Source: Actinocrispum wychmicini (lineage in GTDB: Bacteria; Actinomycetota; Actinomycetes; Mycobacteriales; Pseudonocardiaceae). Taken from it: DNA of 64,000 nt. The DNA lies in the NCBI RefSeq assembly GCF_004345645.1, contig NZ_SLWS01000004.1:248001-312000 (forward strand), written 5' to 3'. A program made the position numbers and the translations under genes. Below the pieces are notes generated by a model. That model was not told the origin of the DNA and did not search any database. It saw only the letters and a list, made by a program, of their open reading frames with translations. This document shows positions 27,001 to 35,646 of the stretch, one piece after another (the first letter of the stretch is position 1; every line of letters begins with the position of its first letter).

Positions 27001-27359
27001 CGCAGCCCGCCCGCCACGGGCGGCACCGGCAGCGGATACGACCACGTGAAGTCCCCGGTCTGGGCGGACACCGCCCAACTGGCTGACGGCGACAACGGCG
27101 TGGCCGTGGCCACACCGCCACCATCCTTGGCGCCCGAGGGTTCCTGATTGCCCGTCCGCTCGTTCAACGCGGCTTGGTCCTTCGGACGCGGCTGCGCGTC
27201 CTGCGGGGTGAGCGGCACGGCCGCGGTGCCCGGCAACGGCACGGACGGCGACCCCCCGGCCGCGGCGGCGGGCTGCGGGGCCAGCGCTGGGACCAGCGTC
27301 GCCACCAGCATCGTGGCCAGCCAGACGGACGAACGACGGTAGATCTCTCTGCTACGCAC
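21090..27359 (-). CDS. Giant secreted RHS/YD-repeat polymorphic toxin with Hint domain and C-terminal toxin
   Basis: 2089 residues from GTG 27359 with a GGGGACT site. Residues 1-33 form a signal peptide ending in AAAA. An SpvB/Tc-like N-terminal segment follows (SWAVSAQTGDFTWSYPLPVP near 90-110), then many YD repeats (about 700-1560). The RHS core signature GAREYDPGTGRFVSLDP lies near 1595 and GYGYANESPVTTSDPTGL near 1630. A Hint (hedgehog/intein-type) autoprocessing domain spans about 1806-1950 (ACSFTGDTQVLMADG to AVLVHNE), and the last 139 residues are the variable toxin. That tip reads TKYLWTIDERGINVALEQ, HTNLSSQASIGGEAWFG, NAGSGRFGDGAG and ends NQIPYGSR. The layout is of a contact-dependent antibacterial or inter-hyphal toxin whose tip is released by Hint. 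The tip might be a BECR-type RNase (low confidence). Confidence 0.9.
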   Translation of the reverse strand: MRSREIYRRSSVWLATMLVATLVPALAPQPAAAAGGSPSVPLPGTAAVPLTPQDAQPRPKDQAALNERTGNQEPSGAKDGGGVATATPLSPSASWAVSAQTGDFTWSYPLPVPPVAGGLRPNLALAYQSSAVDGRTSVTNNQSSWVGDGWDLAPGFVERTYGSCVDDGVETGDLCWKSDNATAAYGGSGGELICCDGDKRWRAKNDDGSRIERFTGRANGDNDGEYWVITTVDGTQYWFGSEVDSRSTWTVPVFGNNANEPCHVPGNFADSHCMQAWRWNLDKVVDRNGNMIRYYYTPETNSYGMNLKDTAASYTRGGTLDHIDYGLHETKASTPSARVVFGTAERCVPGSNCTHDMPDNYPDTPLDDKCVAATCPDKHWPTFWSTQRLSTVTTQVRDGADFRPVDRWDLTQTFPDAGSGEKPALWLKEITHTGLVGGSASTPAIRFEGTAMPNRVEMRDGVSPLYRYRVTGVVSETGGWLSVNYGSECRAGGPMPANPETNTLRCFPVRWVPPKQAERTDYFHKYVVDQTVTSDWMSSSAQQVTGYEYLDGAAWHWNTSEFTTEDRRTWNDFRGFGRVRIRSGADRDPSGPVTMSEQRYYRGMDGDKLPSGTRSVTVSDSQGGVRADADWLQGFSFESATFNGVGGPVVTKTITDPSWQGPTASRDTYQAYIVRPGTKRSYTTLESGGPRVTRSETGYNDRGLPVRMNDLGDESTADDDRCATVTYRPLTDKWLLGLTARVAAVSVNCGQTPVFPGNALSDVKNTFDGNGNLVKVEVAKDHPASGPVYFTTSTTTYDDHGRAKTATDALNRTTKMAYVPEVGGPLTQTILTTPATDADPTGMVTTTTVEPARGKPTLITDPNQRRTQIEYDPLGRTVRAWLPNRPKASNPKPSTEYSYLIRNDALTAVTSTEIAPNGNQVSSNVLYDGWLRPRQAQGPAMGGGRLLTDTVYDSQGRAWKSTQPYFNDAPVDTKLWNAGDADIPGHSRTRFDGAGRTVASTYYAGAIEKWSTKTTYGGDRVHVTPPAGGVATTTINDARGQTLELRRYTAAQPSGSFDTTRYSYTPAGELASVTDPAGTTWRYKYDLLGRQVKAEDPDSGTSTMTYDDADQLVDTTDTSHKTVAYDFDSLGRKRHLYADRVGGPTLAEWTYDTANKGKGQPATATRWVGGQAYTTAVADYSALYQPVEASVTIPAAQGRLAGTYTVYNSYAADGSLAGVDYPAGGKLPRETVTYSYHDLGPLKSSSGGYEGRTFRYVTDTEYTRYGEPQRVHLGTEPQRAWLSFYYDTNTRRLNRSIVDAEVPNPVVADTHYTQDPAGNVTAVADTPLGQPSNVDVQCFRYDHLRRMTEAWTPGADTWAEKEGCKADPTVAGLRGPAKFWNSYTFDGAGNRRTETRHASAGDTTSTYNYNVPGHAHALGAVNTAGPTGNTSDTYAYNAVGQTTQRTPAGQAAQKLDWDSEHHLVKVTEGGKETSFIYDADGNRLIRRDPDGITLYLGGQELRWNPNGGEPTATRYYAHGSQVVAMREERGPLTWLAGDHQATAQIAVNSQNLAVTRRRQMPFGAPRGDSVAWPGQRGFVGGTQDPSTGLTHLGAREYDPGTGRFVSLDPVLNPSDPQQLSGYGYANESPVTTSDPTGLIPPMCVDRCGGGGGGRSSAPDPIQVTNISAGIVIFEDRGTGKRYVNSVAIGDDAPPTYELKHLLIQQQKGKTRLEWEGLYDESETMFAIEQACYQYGGQGGKACSSSFLWRLNFDQLNYIQMGQDGGMAGKMSGGGRRGANGPYGKGPSVNKLLGILRGEKGGGRGKPMTACSFTGDTQVLMADGSTKPIAEIKEGDQVLATDPETGRAGARTVTATIVHDDTVLDLVTEDGAKVTTTEDHPFWNATDGTWERADQFDSGDALLTRTGETVGVSGLRPGTARQARAYNLTVDDLHTYYVQVGRAAVLVHNECGVGPVRPPARPLLENEGVLITPAQGLQSSTSGVFSNLTHGSHGDAATKYLWTIDERGINVALEQTPFPTPRGNIVHTNLSSQASIGGEAWFGPGNTVTINAGSGRFGDGAGITPGQWDAAATMWRRLGYTVNQIPYGSR

Positions 27360-27381
27360 GAAGTCCCCTTACTCGACTGGT

Positions 27382-30300
27382 TCAGGCCGCGACGGGGCCG
27401 GGATGAGCGACAAGCACGTAACCGAGCGGACCGCGCACTGTCTGTCCTTCACAGTCGGCGCTCCGGGACGCGAAGATCTGGCCGGCTGCCGCCCCGGACG
27501 TGACCGCACACTGATACAACACCCCGCTGGCCCGACCGGGCGGCGCCGACGTCCAGATCCGACCGACCGGGCCCACCACCGTCTTGCCGCCACAGCCCGT
27601 GCCCACCGACAGGAACTGGTCCACACCATCCATACAGGACATCAGCGGTGCGGTGCCGGGCTCGTCGGTCATGGCCACCAGGCCGAGCGTGCCCTCGAAC
27701 CGGTACCCCGGCGGGACCGCGCCCGTGGTGACCGTGTTCTCCACCACCCTCGGATGGACGTACCTGGTCAACGGCGCATACCCGACCATGTAGCCGAGCA
27801 GCCGGTCCACCGTCTGGCCCTCACAGTCCGGCGAGGTGGAGTCGAACAGCTCGCCGCCGGCCGTGCGACACCGGTTCAACGGGACCGTCGGCCAGTCCGT
27901 CGGCCGGGTCGTGAACACCCAGCCCAGATCGGCCACCTTGCCGGATCCCTCGCAGCTCGGATCGACCGAGGTGAACTCGTCGGCGTTGGTCCTCATGCAC
28001 GCGTACAACCGGCGGGTGTTCGACCCTGCCGCGGACAGCATCGTGCCAAGGGGAGCGTCGAACCGGTAGCCGGGCGGGACCGGCGTGAACTTGTCGTACA
28101 TCCCCGCCGTGGTGGTGGCCGTGTAGTGGTCACCGGCCTGGTTGACCATCCGGGCGACCTGACCGCCGGACGGGGCCGGACGGGTCGCCCGCGCCAGGAT
28201 CTCGGCGTCCGCGACCACTCCCATGTCGGTGGTGACCTCGTCCACCGCGCCGGTGAAGTACTCCGCCGCCGTCCCGTTGGTCTTGGCGCGGCCGATGGCG
28301 AACTTGCCGTGCCCCAACCACATCAGCACGTTGTCGCGGGTGCCGACCAGCTCACCGTTCACATACAACCGAAGCTGACGCGCCGGATAGTCGTACACAC
28401 CGGTCAGATGAGTCCATTGGCCCAACACGGGCGGCTGCAACGAGTTGGCGTACACCAGCGGCTCGTTGTCCGCGTCGCGCGCGGCCGCGCCGAACACCCA
28501 CCGGTTGACCTCCGGCCGGTACTGCAACAGGTATCCACTACGCCGGCTGCCGTCCTGGCTGAGCACCGTGGCCGCCTTGTCCGACCGATCCAGCCTGGCC
28601 CACCCGGACACCGTGAAACTGTCCCACATCGGGACCCCCGCGTCCGCCGTCGTGGCGGTGCCGGTTACGCCGTCCAGTTTCAGCGCCTGGCCGACCGGGC
28701 CCGGCTCGAACGAGACGCCACCGGACAGCGTGGTCACGTTCTGCCGCCACGAATAGTCCCGCGCCGTGCCGTCGTCGAACCGCCAGTAGCCGTGCATCAA
28801 CGTTGGGGCGTCGTCATGCACCCGGCGGACCTCGCCGTCGGTCAGCGCCCGACTGTAGGCACGCACGTCATCGACACCACGCGGGAAGAAACACCCCTTG
28901 GCGCCGTTCCACTTGCACCGGCCGATCGACAACGGCCCACTGGACGGCCGCACCGTCACACCCACCTGAACCGCGGACAACCCACCGTTCACGTAGAGCC
29001 GAAGCTGGCTCAGTGGCGCGTCGTAGACCAACACCACGTGTGTCCAGGCGTACGGCAACGCGGTCTCGCTGGACAGGGCGAACGTGAGATCCGGGCTGGC
29101 CTTGTCCTGCTGGGGCACGACCGCCGCCCACTTCTTCGCCGCCGCGTCGTACTGGATGTAGAACGTGCTGACCTGGTCACCGTCCTGCCCCACCACCGTC
29201 GCGTACCGGGACCCGTCGGTCAGATAAGCCCACGCCGCGACCGAGAAACTACCGCTGCTGTCCACCACCGGACCCGCCGTCTCCACGTAGCCTGTGCTGC
29301 CGTCCAACCAGGCCGACAACCCGGACCGGCCACCGAGCCGCCCAGCGCCACCACTCATCGTCGCGTTGCGTCCGCGTCCACTCGCGTCCGCCACTGTGGT
29401 CCCGGTGGGCTCGTCCATCTTCCACCACCCGGCGTCGGCCACCGGCAGCGTGGCCGCACCGTCCAGCACCGGGTAGGACTTGTACAGCGCGGAGATCCGG
29501 TCGGCGGTCAACGCCCCGCTGTACATCCGCACGTCGTCCACCTTGCCCCGCCAGAACCCACCCGCCTGGTCCCGGCCCGCCCGCAGCGGCCCGGTGGCCT
29601 GCCACGGCGCCAACAACGTGCCACTGGCCTTCTCGGAACCGTCGACGTGCAGCCAGATCGTCTTGGCCGGCGCGTCGTACACCCCGACCAGATGCACCCA
29701 CGAGTTCAGCTGTCCCGGCCGGGTGTCCACCGCGGCCCTCGTGATCGACCCGTCGGCGAGCTCGGGCATCTCGAACACCCACTTACCCCGGGAGCTCTGA
29801 TCGTCGTCGATCAGATGCCCGAGCCGGAACTTCGGCACCGGGGTGCCGCCGCCGTCCATCGACACCGCACTGGCCACACACCGGTCACCGACGCACTCGT
29901 GACCGTCCAGCCACACCCAGGCCGACACCGTGAAACTGGTGTCAGTACGCACGTCCGCACCCGTTGTGGACACACCGTCATCCACACCGTCGAACCGCAC
30001 GGCGTTACCGACCCGGCCCTTGGTGAACGTGGCGCCGTTCTCCAGCGTCCCGCCCCGGCTGCCGACCGCGTCCGCGACCGTCGTGCCACGCCCCTCGTCC
30101 ATCGGCCACTCATGGCCGAGGCTCAGGTCCCGGTCGGCCATCTTCTGGATCTCCCCGAGAAACAACGGTCTACTGTAGACTGTCACATCGTCGACCGCGC
30201 CGGCGAGGAAGTCCACCGGACCGCCGGTCCACTTCGCCCGCCCGATCTGCAACCCACCACCCGCGTTGAACCCACCGGTATGCGCCGCCGAGGCGGCCAG

Positions 30301-33300
30301 CACACCGTTGACGTACAACTCGATCCGCTGAGTGTCCTTGCGGTACACGCCGACCAGATGCGTCCACACACCGCGCTGGGCGGCTTGACCGGTCGCCTGA
30401 TCACCCGGCTTGGACTCGTCCGACCTGGGCATCATGAAGTCCCACCGGCCATCCGCCAACGCACGCAGGGTGAACCCGCTGATCTGCTGACCGTCCTGCG
30501 ACACCACGGCCGCGGCCTGCGAGCCGACGCTGTCCGGCCGCACCCACGCGGCCACCGAGAAGCTCCGGTCGGTGTCCACCGCTTTCGGCATGCTCACATA
30601 CCCGTTGCCGCCGTTGAGTTTCGCCGCCAGGTCGCTCGGGTCCGGCACCGCGCCGGTCTGCCCCGCCGTCCACTCCACGCCACCGTTCAGCGTCCCGGTG
30701 AGTTTCCCGTTGACGTCGTTGGCGTTGCCGTCCAGCTTCCACGCACCAGCGGTGACATCAGCCCGGCTGACCAACCCGCGCACCTCCTCTTCGGAGATCA
30801 CCCGGTTGAACAGCCGCACCTCGTCGATCGACCCCGGCCAGTAGTCGGCCGGCTTCCCGGCGAACTTGGCCCGGCCGACCACCAACGGACCATCCGCCCG
30901 CCACGGCGCGACCGGCAGCACACCACTACCGCCCAGCTCACCGTTGACATAGATCCGCATCTGCCGGGTCGCCGCGTCGAACGTCGCCGCCAGATGCACC
31001 CACTCACCCGCCTTCGGCTGCTGGGTCGCGGACACCCCCATCCACTGCTGCTTGTCATCATCCGTGGTCAACCGCACGAACATCCACTTGCCCGCCGCGC
31101 CGTTGTACTGCAGATAGAAACCACCGTGGACGTTGCCGTCCTGGCTCACCGCGGTCATCGACGCCCCACCAGTGGTCAACCGGTCGGCCCGCACCCACGC
31201 CGCGGCCGAGAAACTCTGATCCGTCCGCACCACCGGCCCACCGGCCGTGACCGCGTCGTTGTCGCCGTCCAGGTGCACCGCGCCACCCGAGGCGCCCTCC
31301 GGGACGAACGCCGCCCCGTTCTCCAGCACGCCGTCCAGCCCGCCGTCGACCGCGTTACGCGCCGTGGTCCCGGAGGCGTCGTCGAACTTCCAGTGCGCCG
31401 CCTGAACACCAGTGGAGCTGACCGCCGCGGCGATCTCCGCCGACGACAACACCCGGTCGTACAACCGGACCTCGTCGATGCCGCCCGCCCACGGATCCGC
31501 CCCCTGCGTCGAACCCCACACCGTCCGGCCGATCCGCACCAACCCCGACGCGAACTCCGGCATAGCCGTGAACGGCGCCGTACCCACCAGAACACCGTTG
31601 ACGTACAACCGGATCTGCCCGGACCCCGGATCACGCACACCGGCCAGATGAGTCCACGTGTTCAACTGCGGCATACCCACCGGCGACGACGCCATCACCA
31701 CGCCCTTGTCCGTCGTGGTCGAGGTCGGCACACCGAACACCCATTTGGAGTCGGTACCGTCCGCCAGGGCACGGTGCCACAACACGAATCCGGGGAACAT
31801 CGCCCCGTCCTGACTGACCGCCGCCCTCGGCCCGCGACCGCTACTCGGTTTCACCCACGCCGACACCGTGAACCCGGCGTCGTTACGGATCGCGTTCGGA
31901 GCACTGACATGATCGTCGACACCGTCGAGCTGGATCGCGGAACCGAGCGCACCCTGCGGGGTGTAGCTCGCACCGCCGTTCAACGTGCCGTGCCGGTCAC
32001 CCAGAAACGCGGTGTCCGTGGTGTTGCCCTCGAACGACCACTGCGCCAACGGCCCGTTCCCGGCACGCACGTAGGTGTGGAGCACCTGGGCCGCACTGCG
32101 ATGCCCGGCCCGATCGACACTTTGCACGAACAGGTCCCGGGGGCCATCACGATCCGGCGCCAGCGTCACCGTCGCCTGACCGCCGAGCGACTGCGCGTCC
32201 ACCGATGCGACCGCTTGGTCTTTCCACCAGTACAAGTAGTGGTCGATGTCCGTGACTCCGTTGGCACCGAACGTGAACGTGCCGGGCACACCCACCCCAC
32301 CATGCCAGCGGCCATCCTCCTGGTACAACACACCCGTCACCGTGGGCGGCCTGTCCGGCGCGACCCGGTCCACCACAAACGACTGGCCACCGGTCAGGCC
32401 GCTGGACACCGCGCCGTCCGACGCGTGCACCCACCAGTTCACCCGCTGCTTGTCCCGCCCGGTCAGGTCGACGAAAGTGTCATGAGCCGCGCCGGATGTC
32501 TGCGCGGGACCGTTGAACGCCTGCAGATCGTCCAAGCCGTCGCTGTTACGGAAGCGGATCCGCCACTGCGGCAACACCATGTCACCGTCCGGATCCGACA
32601 CCCGGGCAACCAGCCGGATGTTGTCGTCGCCGACATACGGCACGCCACCACACCACTTACAGGGCGTCTCCGGCAACTGGGGGACCGTGGTCAGGTCGTA
32701 CGGCGCGTTCGGCGGCCGGTTCCAGTTGACCCGCAACACCGTCAACCCCGGATCGTACTTGCGCCACGCCGCCTGATCCGCACCGTCACTCGCCGTCAGG
32801 ACATAGGTCGACAGGCCGTCGGAGGCGATCCGATCAGCCGGGACACCCACCGTCACCGGCTGCCCACCGTGACACGTGGTGGGCGCCCCATAGGCCGAGA
32901 TCCACGAACCACCGATCCTGCTGTTCCACGTCAACGTGTCATCGATGGTCCCGTTCGAACGGTACAACACATGCTCCGACGCATCACCACAGTCGGCGGG
33001 GCTGTGTATCACGGTCGTGTCAAAACTCGCCGCGCTGATCGTCCGCCCGGCCAGGAACCCCGTGTCGAACTGGAAATACGCCCACGCCTCACCGATACCG
33101 TGGCACTGGTTCCGACCGTTCCAGCACTGACCCACCTGGGCCGCGCCAGGACCGTCCCCACTGGTGTTCCAGTAGCTGGTGTTCGCGACAGCGCTACCGG
33201 ACAGGACCGTGGCCCACGACTGTTTGTAGAACGTCGACAACGCCGGATCCACCGTCACCGGGAACGTCAACCCGGGGTCGGCCAGGAACGCCCGATCCGG

Positions 33301-34065
33301 CGTCAGCACCAATGACCCGTCCACAACCGACACGCCAACCGCGGCCTCCCGACCACTGGCGTCCCACATCTTCGACGGCGGCGCTGTGAACACCACAGCA
33401 CCCGACTCATCGGTCGCCTGGATCGCGCCCCGGGCGTCCGTCGTGACCCGCAGGCCCTCCGCGCGCATCCCCAGCCGGATCGCCGCCAGCTTCGGATTCC
33501 GTGCCGCCTCGGCGTTCTTCAGCACGATGTCCTGCTGGAAACCGTTACGCACGGCGTGCATCACCAGATCGACACCCGGCAACACCTCGGGGTAGGTCGC
33601 GGTGCTGCCCGACAGGACAGGCACCGGCAGTGGGTCGGGCCACTGCAGAGCCAACGTCCGGCCGATCGACCGAAGGCTCGCGAGGGGAGGACCCGACCCA
33701 CCACCGGACAGGGACAGCTCGCCTTCGGCCGCGACCGGGCCGACCGAGCCGTCCGGGCGGCGCACCAGCCCGGTATCGATGCGCGCCCACGAGCCGGCCA
33801 CCTTCACCCGCACCGGGACCGGGCTCAACTCCGAGGTGAACGAGCCACCCGGGTTGGCGAACGTGACCGAGGTCGACGTCCGCTGATCAGCCACCTCCAC
33901 CCGAGTGCCCTGCCGCCACGCGGCCAACGCCGCCGTCGCGGCATCAGGTGCCTCGGACACCGACACCTGCTGGGACGGCGGCGTGTGGCCGTCAGGCACG
34001 ACAGTCACCGCCGCCCCCGCTAACGCCGCGACAACCCCGGCAAGAACCACACGACGAACACGCAC
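27382..34065 (-). CDS. Giant secreted protein with six LamG/concanavalin-like domains, operon partner of the RHS toxin
   Basis: 2227 residues from GTG 34065 (GGGGGTGGC upstream), ending 22 nt before the RHS start. A signal peptide occupies residues 1-28. An N-terminal region of about 650 residues resembles that of other actinomycete wall-associated RHS partners. Six LamG-type jellyrolls follow, starting near residues 673 (AQWSFEGNTTD), 888 (AHWKFDDASGT), 1106 (GAWKLDGNAND), 1318 (HEWPMDEGRGT), 1545 (GWWKMDEPTGT) and 1757 (GYWRFDDGTAR). Each has the SFxVAAWV strand and a RLYVNG strand. The last 250 residues contain repeated PPGYRFE.LG and Cys-containing units, possibly wall- or sugar-binding. 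It probably supports surface display, delivery or target binding of the toxin; this is inferred from the operon. Confidence 0.85.
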   Translation of the reverse strand: MRVRRVVLAGVVAALAGAAVTVVPDGHTPPSQQVSVSEAPDAATAALAAWRQGTRVEVADQRTSTSVTFANPGGSFTSELSPVPVRVKVAGSWARIDTGLVRRPDGSVGPVAAEGELSLSGGGSGPPLASLRSIGRTLALQWPDPLPVPVLSGSTATYPEVLPGVDLVMHAVRNGFQQDIVLKNAEAARNPKLAAIRLGMRAEGLRVTTDARGAIQATDESGAVVFTAPPSKMWDASGREAAVGVSVVDGSLVLTPDRAFLADPGLTFPVTVDPALSTFYKQSWATVLSGSAVANTSYWNTSGDGPGAAQVGQCWNGRNQCHGIGEAWAYFQFDTGFLAGRTISAASFDTTVIHSPADCGDASEHVLYRSNGTIDDTLTWNSRIGGSWISAYGAPTTCHGGQPVTVGVPADRIASDGLSTYVLTASDGADQAAWRKYDPGLTVLRVNWNRPPNAPYDLTTVPQLPETPCKWCGGVPYVGDDNIRLVARVSDPDGDMVLPQWRIRFRNSDGLDDLQAFNGPAQTSGAAHDTFVDLTGRDKQRVNWWVHASDGAVSSGLTGGQSFVVDRVAPDRPPTVTGVLYQEDGRWHGGVGVPGTFTFGANGVTDIDHYLYWWKDQAVASVDAQSLGGQATVTLAPDRDGPRDLFVQSVDRAGHRSAAQVLHTYVRAGNGPLAQWSFEGNTTDTAFLGDRHGTLNGGASYTPQGALGSAIQLDGVDDHVSAPNAIRNDAGFTVSAWVKPSSGRGPRAAVSQDGAMFPGFVLWHRALADGTDSKWVFGVPTSTTTDKGVVMASSPVGMPQLNTWTHLAGVRDPGSGQIRLYVNGVLVGTAPFTAMPEFASGLVRIGRTVWGSTQGADPWAGGIDEVRLYDRVLSSAEIAAAVSSTGVQAAHWKFDDASGTTARNAVDGGLDGVLENGAAFVPEGASGGAVHLDGDNDAVTAGGPVVRTDQSFSAAAWVRADRLTTGGASMTAVSQDGNVHGGFYLQYNGAAGKWMFVRLTTDDDKQQWMGVSATQQPKAGEWVHLAATFDAATRQMRIYVNGELGGSGVLPVAPWRADGPLVVGRAKFAGKPADYWPGSIDEVRLFNRVISEEEVRGLVSRADVTAGAWKLDGNANDVNGKLTGTLNGGVEWTAGQTGAVPDPSDLAAKLNGGNGYVSMPKAVDTDRSFSVAAWVRPDSVGSQAAAVVSQDGQQISGFTLRALADGRWDFMMPRSDESKPGDQATGQAAQRGVWTHLVGVYRKDTQRIELYVNGVLAASAAHTGGFNAGGGLQIGRAKWTGGPVDFLAGAVDDVTVYSRPLFLGEIQKMADRDLSLGHEWPMDEGRGTTVADAVGSRGGTLENGATFTKGRVGNAVRFDGVDDGVSTTGADVRTDTSFTVSAWVWLDGHECVGDRCVASAVSMDGGGTPVPKFRLGHLIDDDQSSRGKWVFEMPELADGSITRAAVDTRPGQLNSWVHLVGVYDAPAKTIWLHVDGSEKASGTLLAPWQATGPLRAGRDQAGGFWRGKVDDVRMYSGALTADRISALYKSYPVLDGAATLPVADAGWWKMDEPTGTTVADASGRGRNATMSGGAGRLGGRSGLSAWLDGSTGYVETAGPVVDSSGSFSVAAWAYLTDGSRYATVVGQDGDQVSTFYIQYDAAAKKWAAVVPQQDKASPDLTFALSSETALPYAWTHVVLVYDAPLSQLRLYVNGGLSAVQVGVTVRPSSGPLSIGRCKWNGAKGCFFPRGVDDVRAYSRALTDGEVRRVHDDAPTLMHGYWRFDDGTARDYSWRQNVTTLSGGVSFEPGPVGQALKLDGVTGTATTADAGVPMWDSFTVSGWARLDRSDKAATVLSQDGSRRSGYLLQYRPEVNRWVFGAAARDADNEPLVYANSLQPPVLGQWTHLTGVYDYPARQLRLYVNGELVGTRDNVLMWLGHGKFAIGRAKTNGTAAEYFTGAVDEVTTDMGVVADAEILARATRPAPSGGQVARMVNQAGDHYTATTTAGMYDKFTPVPPGYRFDAPLGTMLSAAGSNTRRLYACMRTNADEFTSVDPSCEGSGKVADLGWVFTTRPTDWPTVPLNRCRTAGGELFDSTSPDCEGQTVDRLLGYMVGYAPLTRYVHPRVVENTVTTGAVPPGYRFEGTLGLVAMTDEPGTAPLMSCMDGVDQFLSVGTGCGGKTVVGPVGRIWTSAPPGRASGVLYQCAVTSGAAAGQIFASRSADCEGQTVRGPLGYVLVAHPGPVAA

Positions 34066-34900
34066 GTTGCCACCCCCAGCTCAGGCGGACACACCCGCCA
34101 AGTCTTCCCGAACACCCAATCCAAGAAACGCCCTTGCCGAACTACCGGTAGTCCAAACTTGACTGTCCAAAGCAGAACATCGATGTTCGGCAACAGCGAA
34201 TGGCAGTCGTCCGTCGGCGCTGACGCGTAGGTCGACCTGACGGCTGAATCGCTTGCGGAGCAACGGCAAGCGCGATCCCCGCCGATGTGACGGCCGCCCG
34301 CACCGCCGGGTCACCGACCACCCGGGACGCGCCGGCCGGCCCCACCCGAGGGACCTCCGTCATCGCCACAGGCAGGGCCGGCGTGCGCGCCAAAGCCACA
34401 ACACCAGGTGCGAACCAGGCCACCGGCAGCTCCTTCCACCTCAGGACGGAACGCAGACAACCATGTGGCGCGCCCCGCGTCATCCGCCAATCGCCCACGT
34501 CGGCAGGACGTCGGCAGGACGTCGGCGGGAAGCCGGCGAGCTTTGGTCTGGACAGCCCTGCCACCGGGTCCTCGGCACATCCATCTGGAGGAGCGCACCG
34601 GCCAAGTGGATGCGCAGGCCACCGGGTAGCTACGCGGTACGGCGTCAACGCGGGCCGCCGAACCTGCCCGGCGGACCGGGACACGGCGCAACCGGCGCGA
34701 ACTCGCACGACACCCGGCGCGGTGATCGACTGCCCTCTATCGCGGCGCTTGCGCGCCATGGCCGTTCCCGTTGCCCGCGGCTCCGAGGCCGACTCCACCG
34801 TCCCGCGACCGGCCGGGCACTCACCAGCCCCCTTTGTCAGGATGACGTGAGACCATCCGGGTCTTGTGGAGTCGGGGAGTGGGGCGAGTGTGGATGATGC
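34066..34900. other. Intergenic region with a short tandem repeat
   Basis: About 830 bases between the LamG gene start and the IS3 remnant. Long ORFs on both strands overlap one another and have shadow composition, so I call no gene. CGTCGGCAGGA is tandemly repeated near 34499-34531 (two exact copies and one variant). The promoter of the toxin operon must lie at the left side of this region. Confidence 0.4.
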
Positions 34901-35404
34901 GTGATCATGACGTTCAGTAATGCCGATGTTGATGCCGGGTTGGATCGGCCGCGGCGGCGGGTGTTCACCGATGAGTACAAGCTGACGCTGTTGGAGGAGT
35001 ACTACCGGTTGACCGAGTCGGGCGCGAAGAATGCGTTGCTACGCCGGGAAGGCTTGTACTCCTCGCATATCGTGGACTGGCGTCGGGCACGTGATGCGGG
35101 CAGGCTGGGCGGTGTGAGTGAAACCCCGCGCCAAGGCCGGCCCGCGCCGGACAGGACCGGCACGAGCAAGCCCGTGAAGTCCAAGTCTGGCAAGGTCAAG
35201 TCTGGCAAGCCATCGCCGGACACGTCCGTGTCTGCGGGGAAGTCGGCGACCGCGCGGGACAACGAGCGGCTGGCGGCCGAGAATCAGCGGCTGGCCGCAG
35301 AGTTGGCGCGCACGAAGACCGCGTTGGAGATCGTGGGAAAAGCACAGGCGCTCTTGGAACTGCTCTCCGAGAGCGCGGACACCGACCCGACGTCATCCAG
35401 GTAG
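34901..35404 (+). CDS. IS3-family transposase OrfA
   Basis: GTG 34901 or ATG 34907; about 165 residues. The N terminus, RRRVFTDEYKLTLLEEYYRL, is the IS3 OrfA helix-turn-helix. A lysine/serine-rich linker (SKPVKSKSGKVKSGKP) and a leucine-zipper-like coil (NERLAAENQRLAAELARTKT) follow, as expected for OrfA multimerisation. OrfA is intact, but its OrfB partner is truncated, so the element is immobile. Expression would normally give OrfAB by frameshifting near the 3' end. Confidence 0.8.
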   Translation: MIMTFSNADVDAGLDRPRRRVFTDEYKLTLLEEYYRLTESGAKNALLRREGLYSSHIVDWRRARDAGRLGGVSETPRQGRPAPDRTGTSKPVKSKSGKVKSGKPSPDTSVSAGKSATARDNERLAAENQRLAAELARTKTALEIVGKAQALLELLSESADTDPTSSR

Positions 35405-35646
35405 TCGATGAGACAGTGCTGGCGTTGGCCGGGCTGACCAGTGTCCGCCGTGCTTGTGCCCTGATCGGTGCGCCCCGCGCCACCTACCACCGACACCGCC
35501 AGGATGGTCCGCTGCCAGACAGGAAACCCGGTCCGGCGTCCGCCGTCGAACGCGCTCACCGCGGCCGAGCGTGGCCGGGTGCTGTCGGTGTTGCATTCGG
35601 ACCGGTTCGTCGACAAGTCCCCAGCCCAGGTGTGGGCGACACGATG
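35399..35646 (+). pseudogene. Truncated IS3-family OrfB
   Basis: The frame after OrfA reads VLALAGLTSVRRACALIGAP and ATYHRHRQDG, the standard start of IS3 OrfB. A frame change near 35548 then gives AERGRVLSVLHSDRFVDKSP and AQVWATR, followed by a stop. The rve integrase core with its DDE residues is absent. The sequence after 35647 is unrelated, so the insertion sequence was cut by a deletion or rearrangement. Confidence 0.7.

Noticed and set aside
27403..33315. A 1970-codon open frame on the + strand, antisense to the LamG protein gene
   Set aside because: It is Arg/His/Pro-rich with no domain, lies wholly opposite a gene with clear LamG domains, and arises because high-GC codon use suppresses stops in that antisense frame.
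34142..34897. Overlapping ORFs of about 200 codons on both strands between the LamG gene and the IS3 remnant
   Set aside because: No ribosome sites, no recognisable motifs, and they overlap each other almost completely, so none is preferred.
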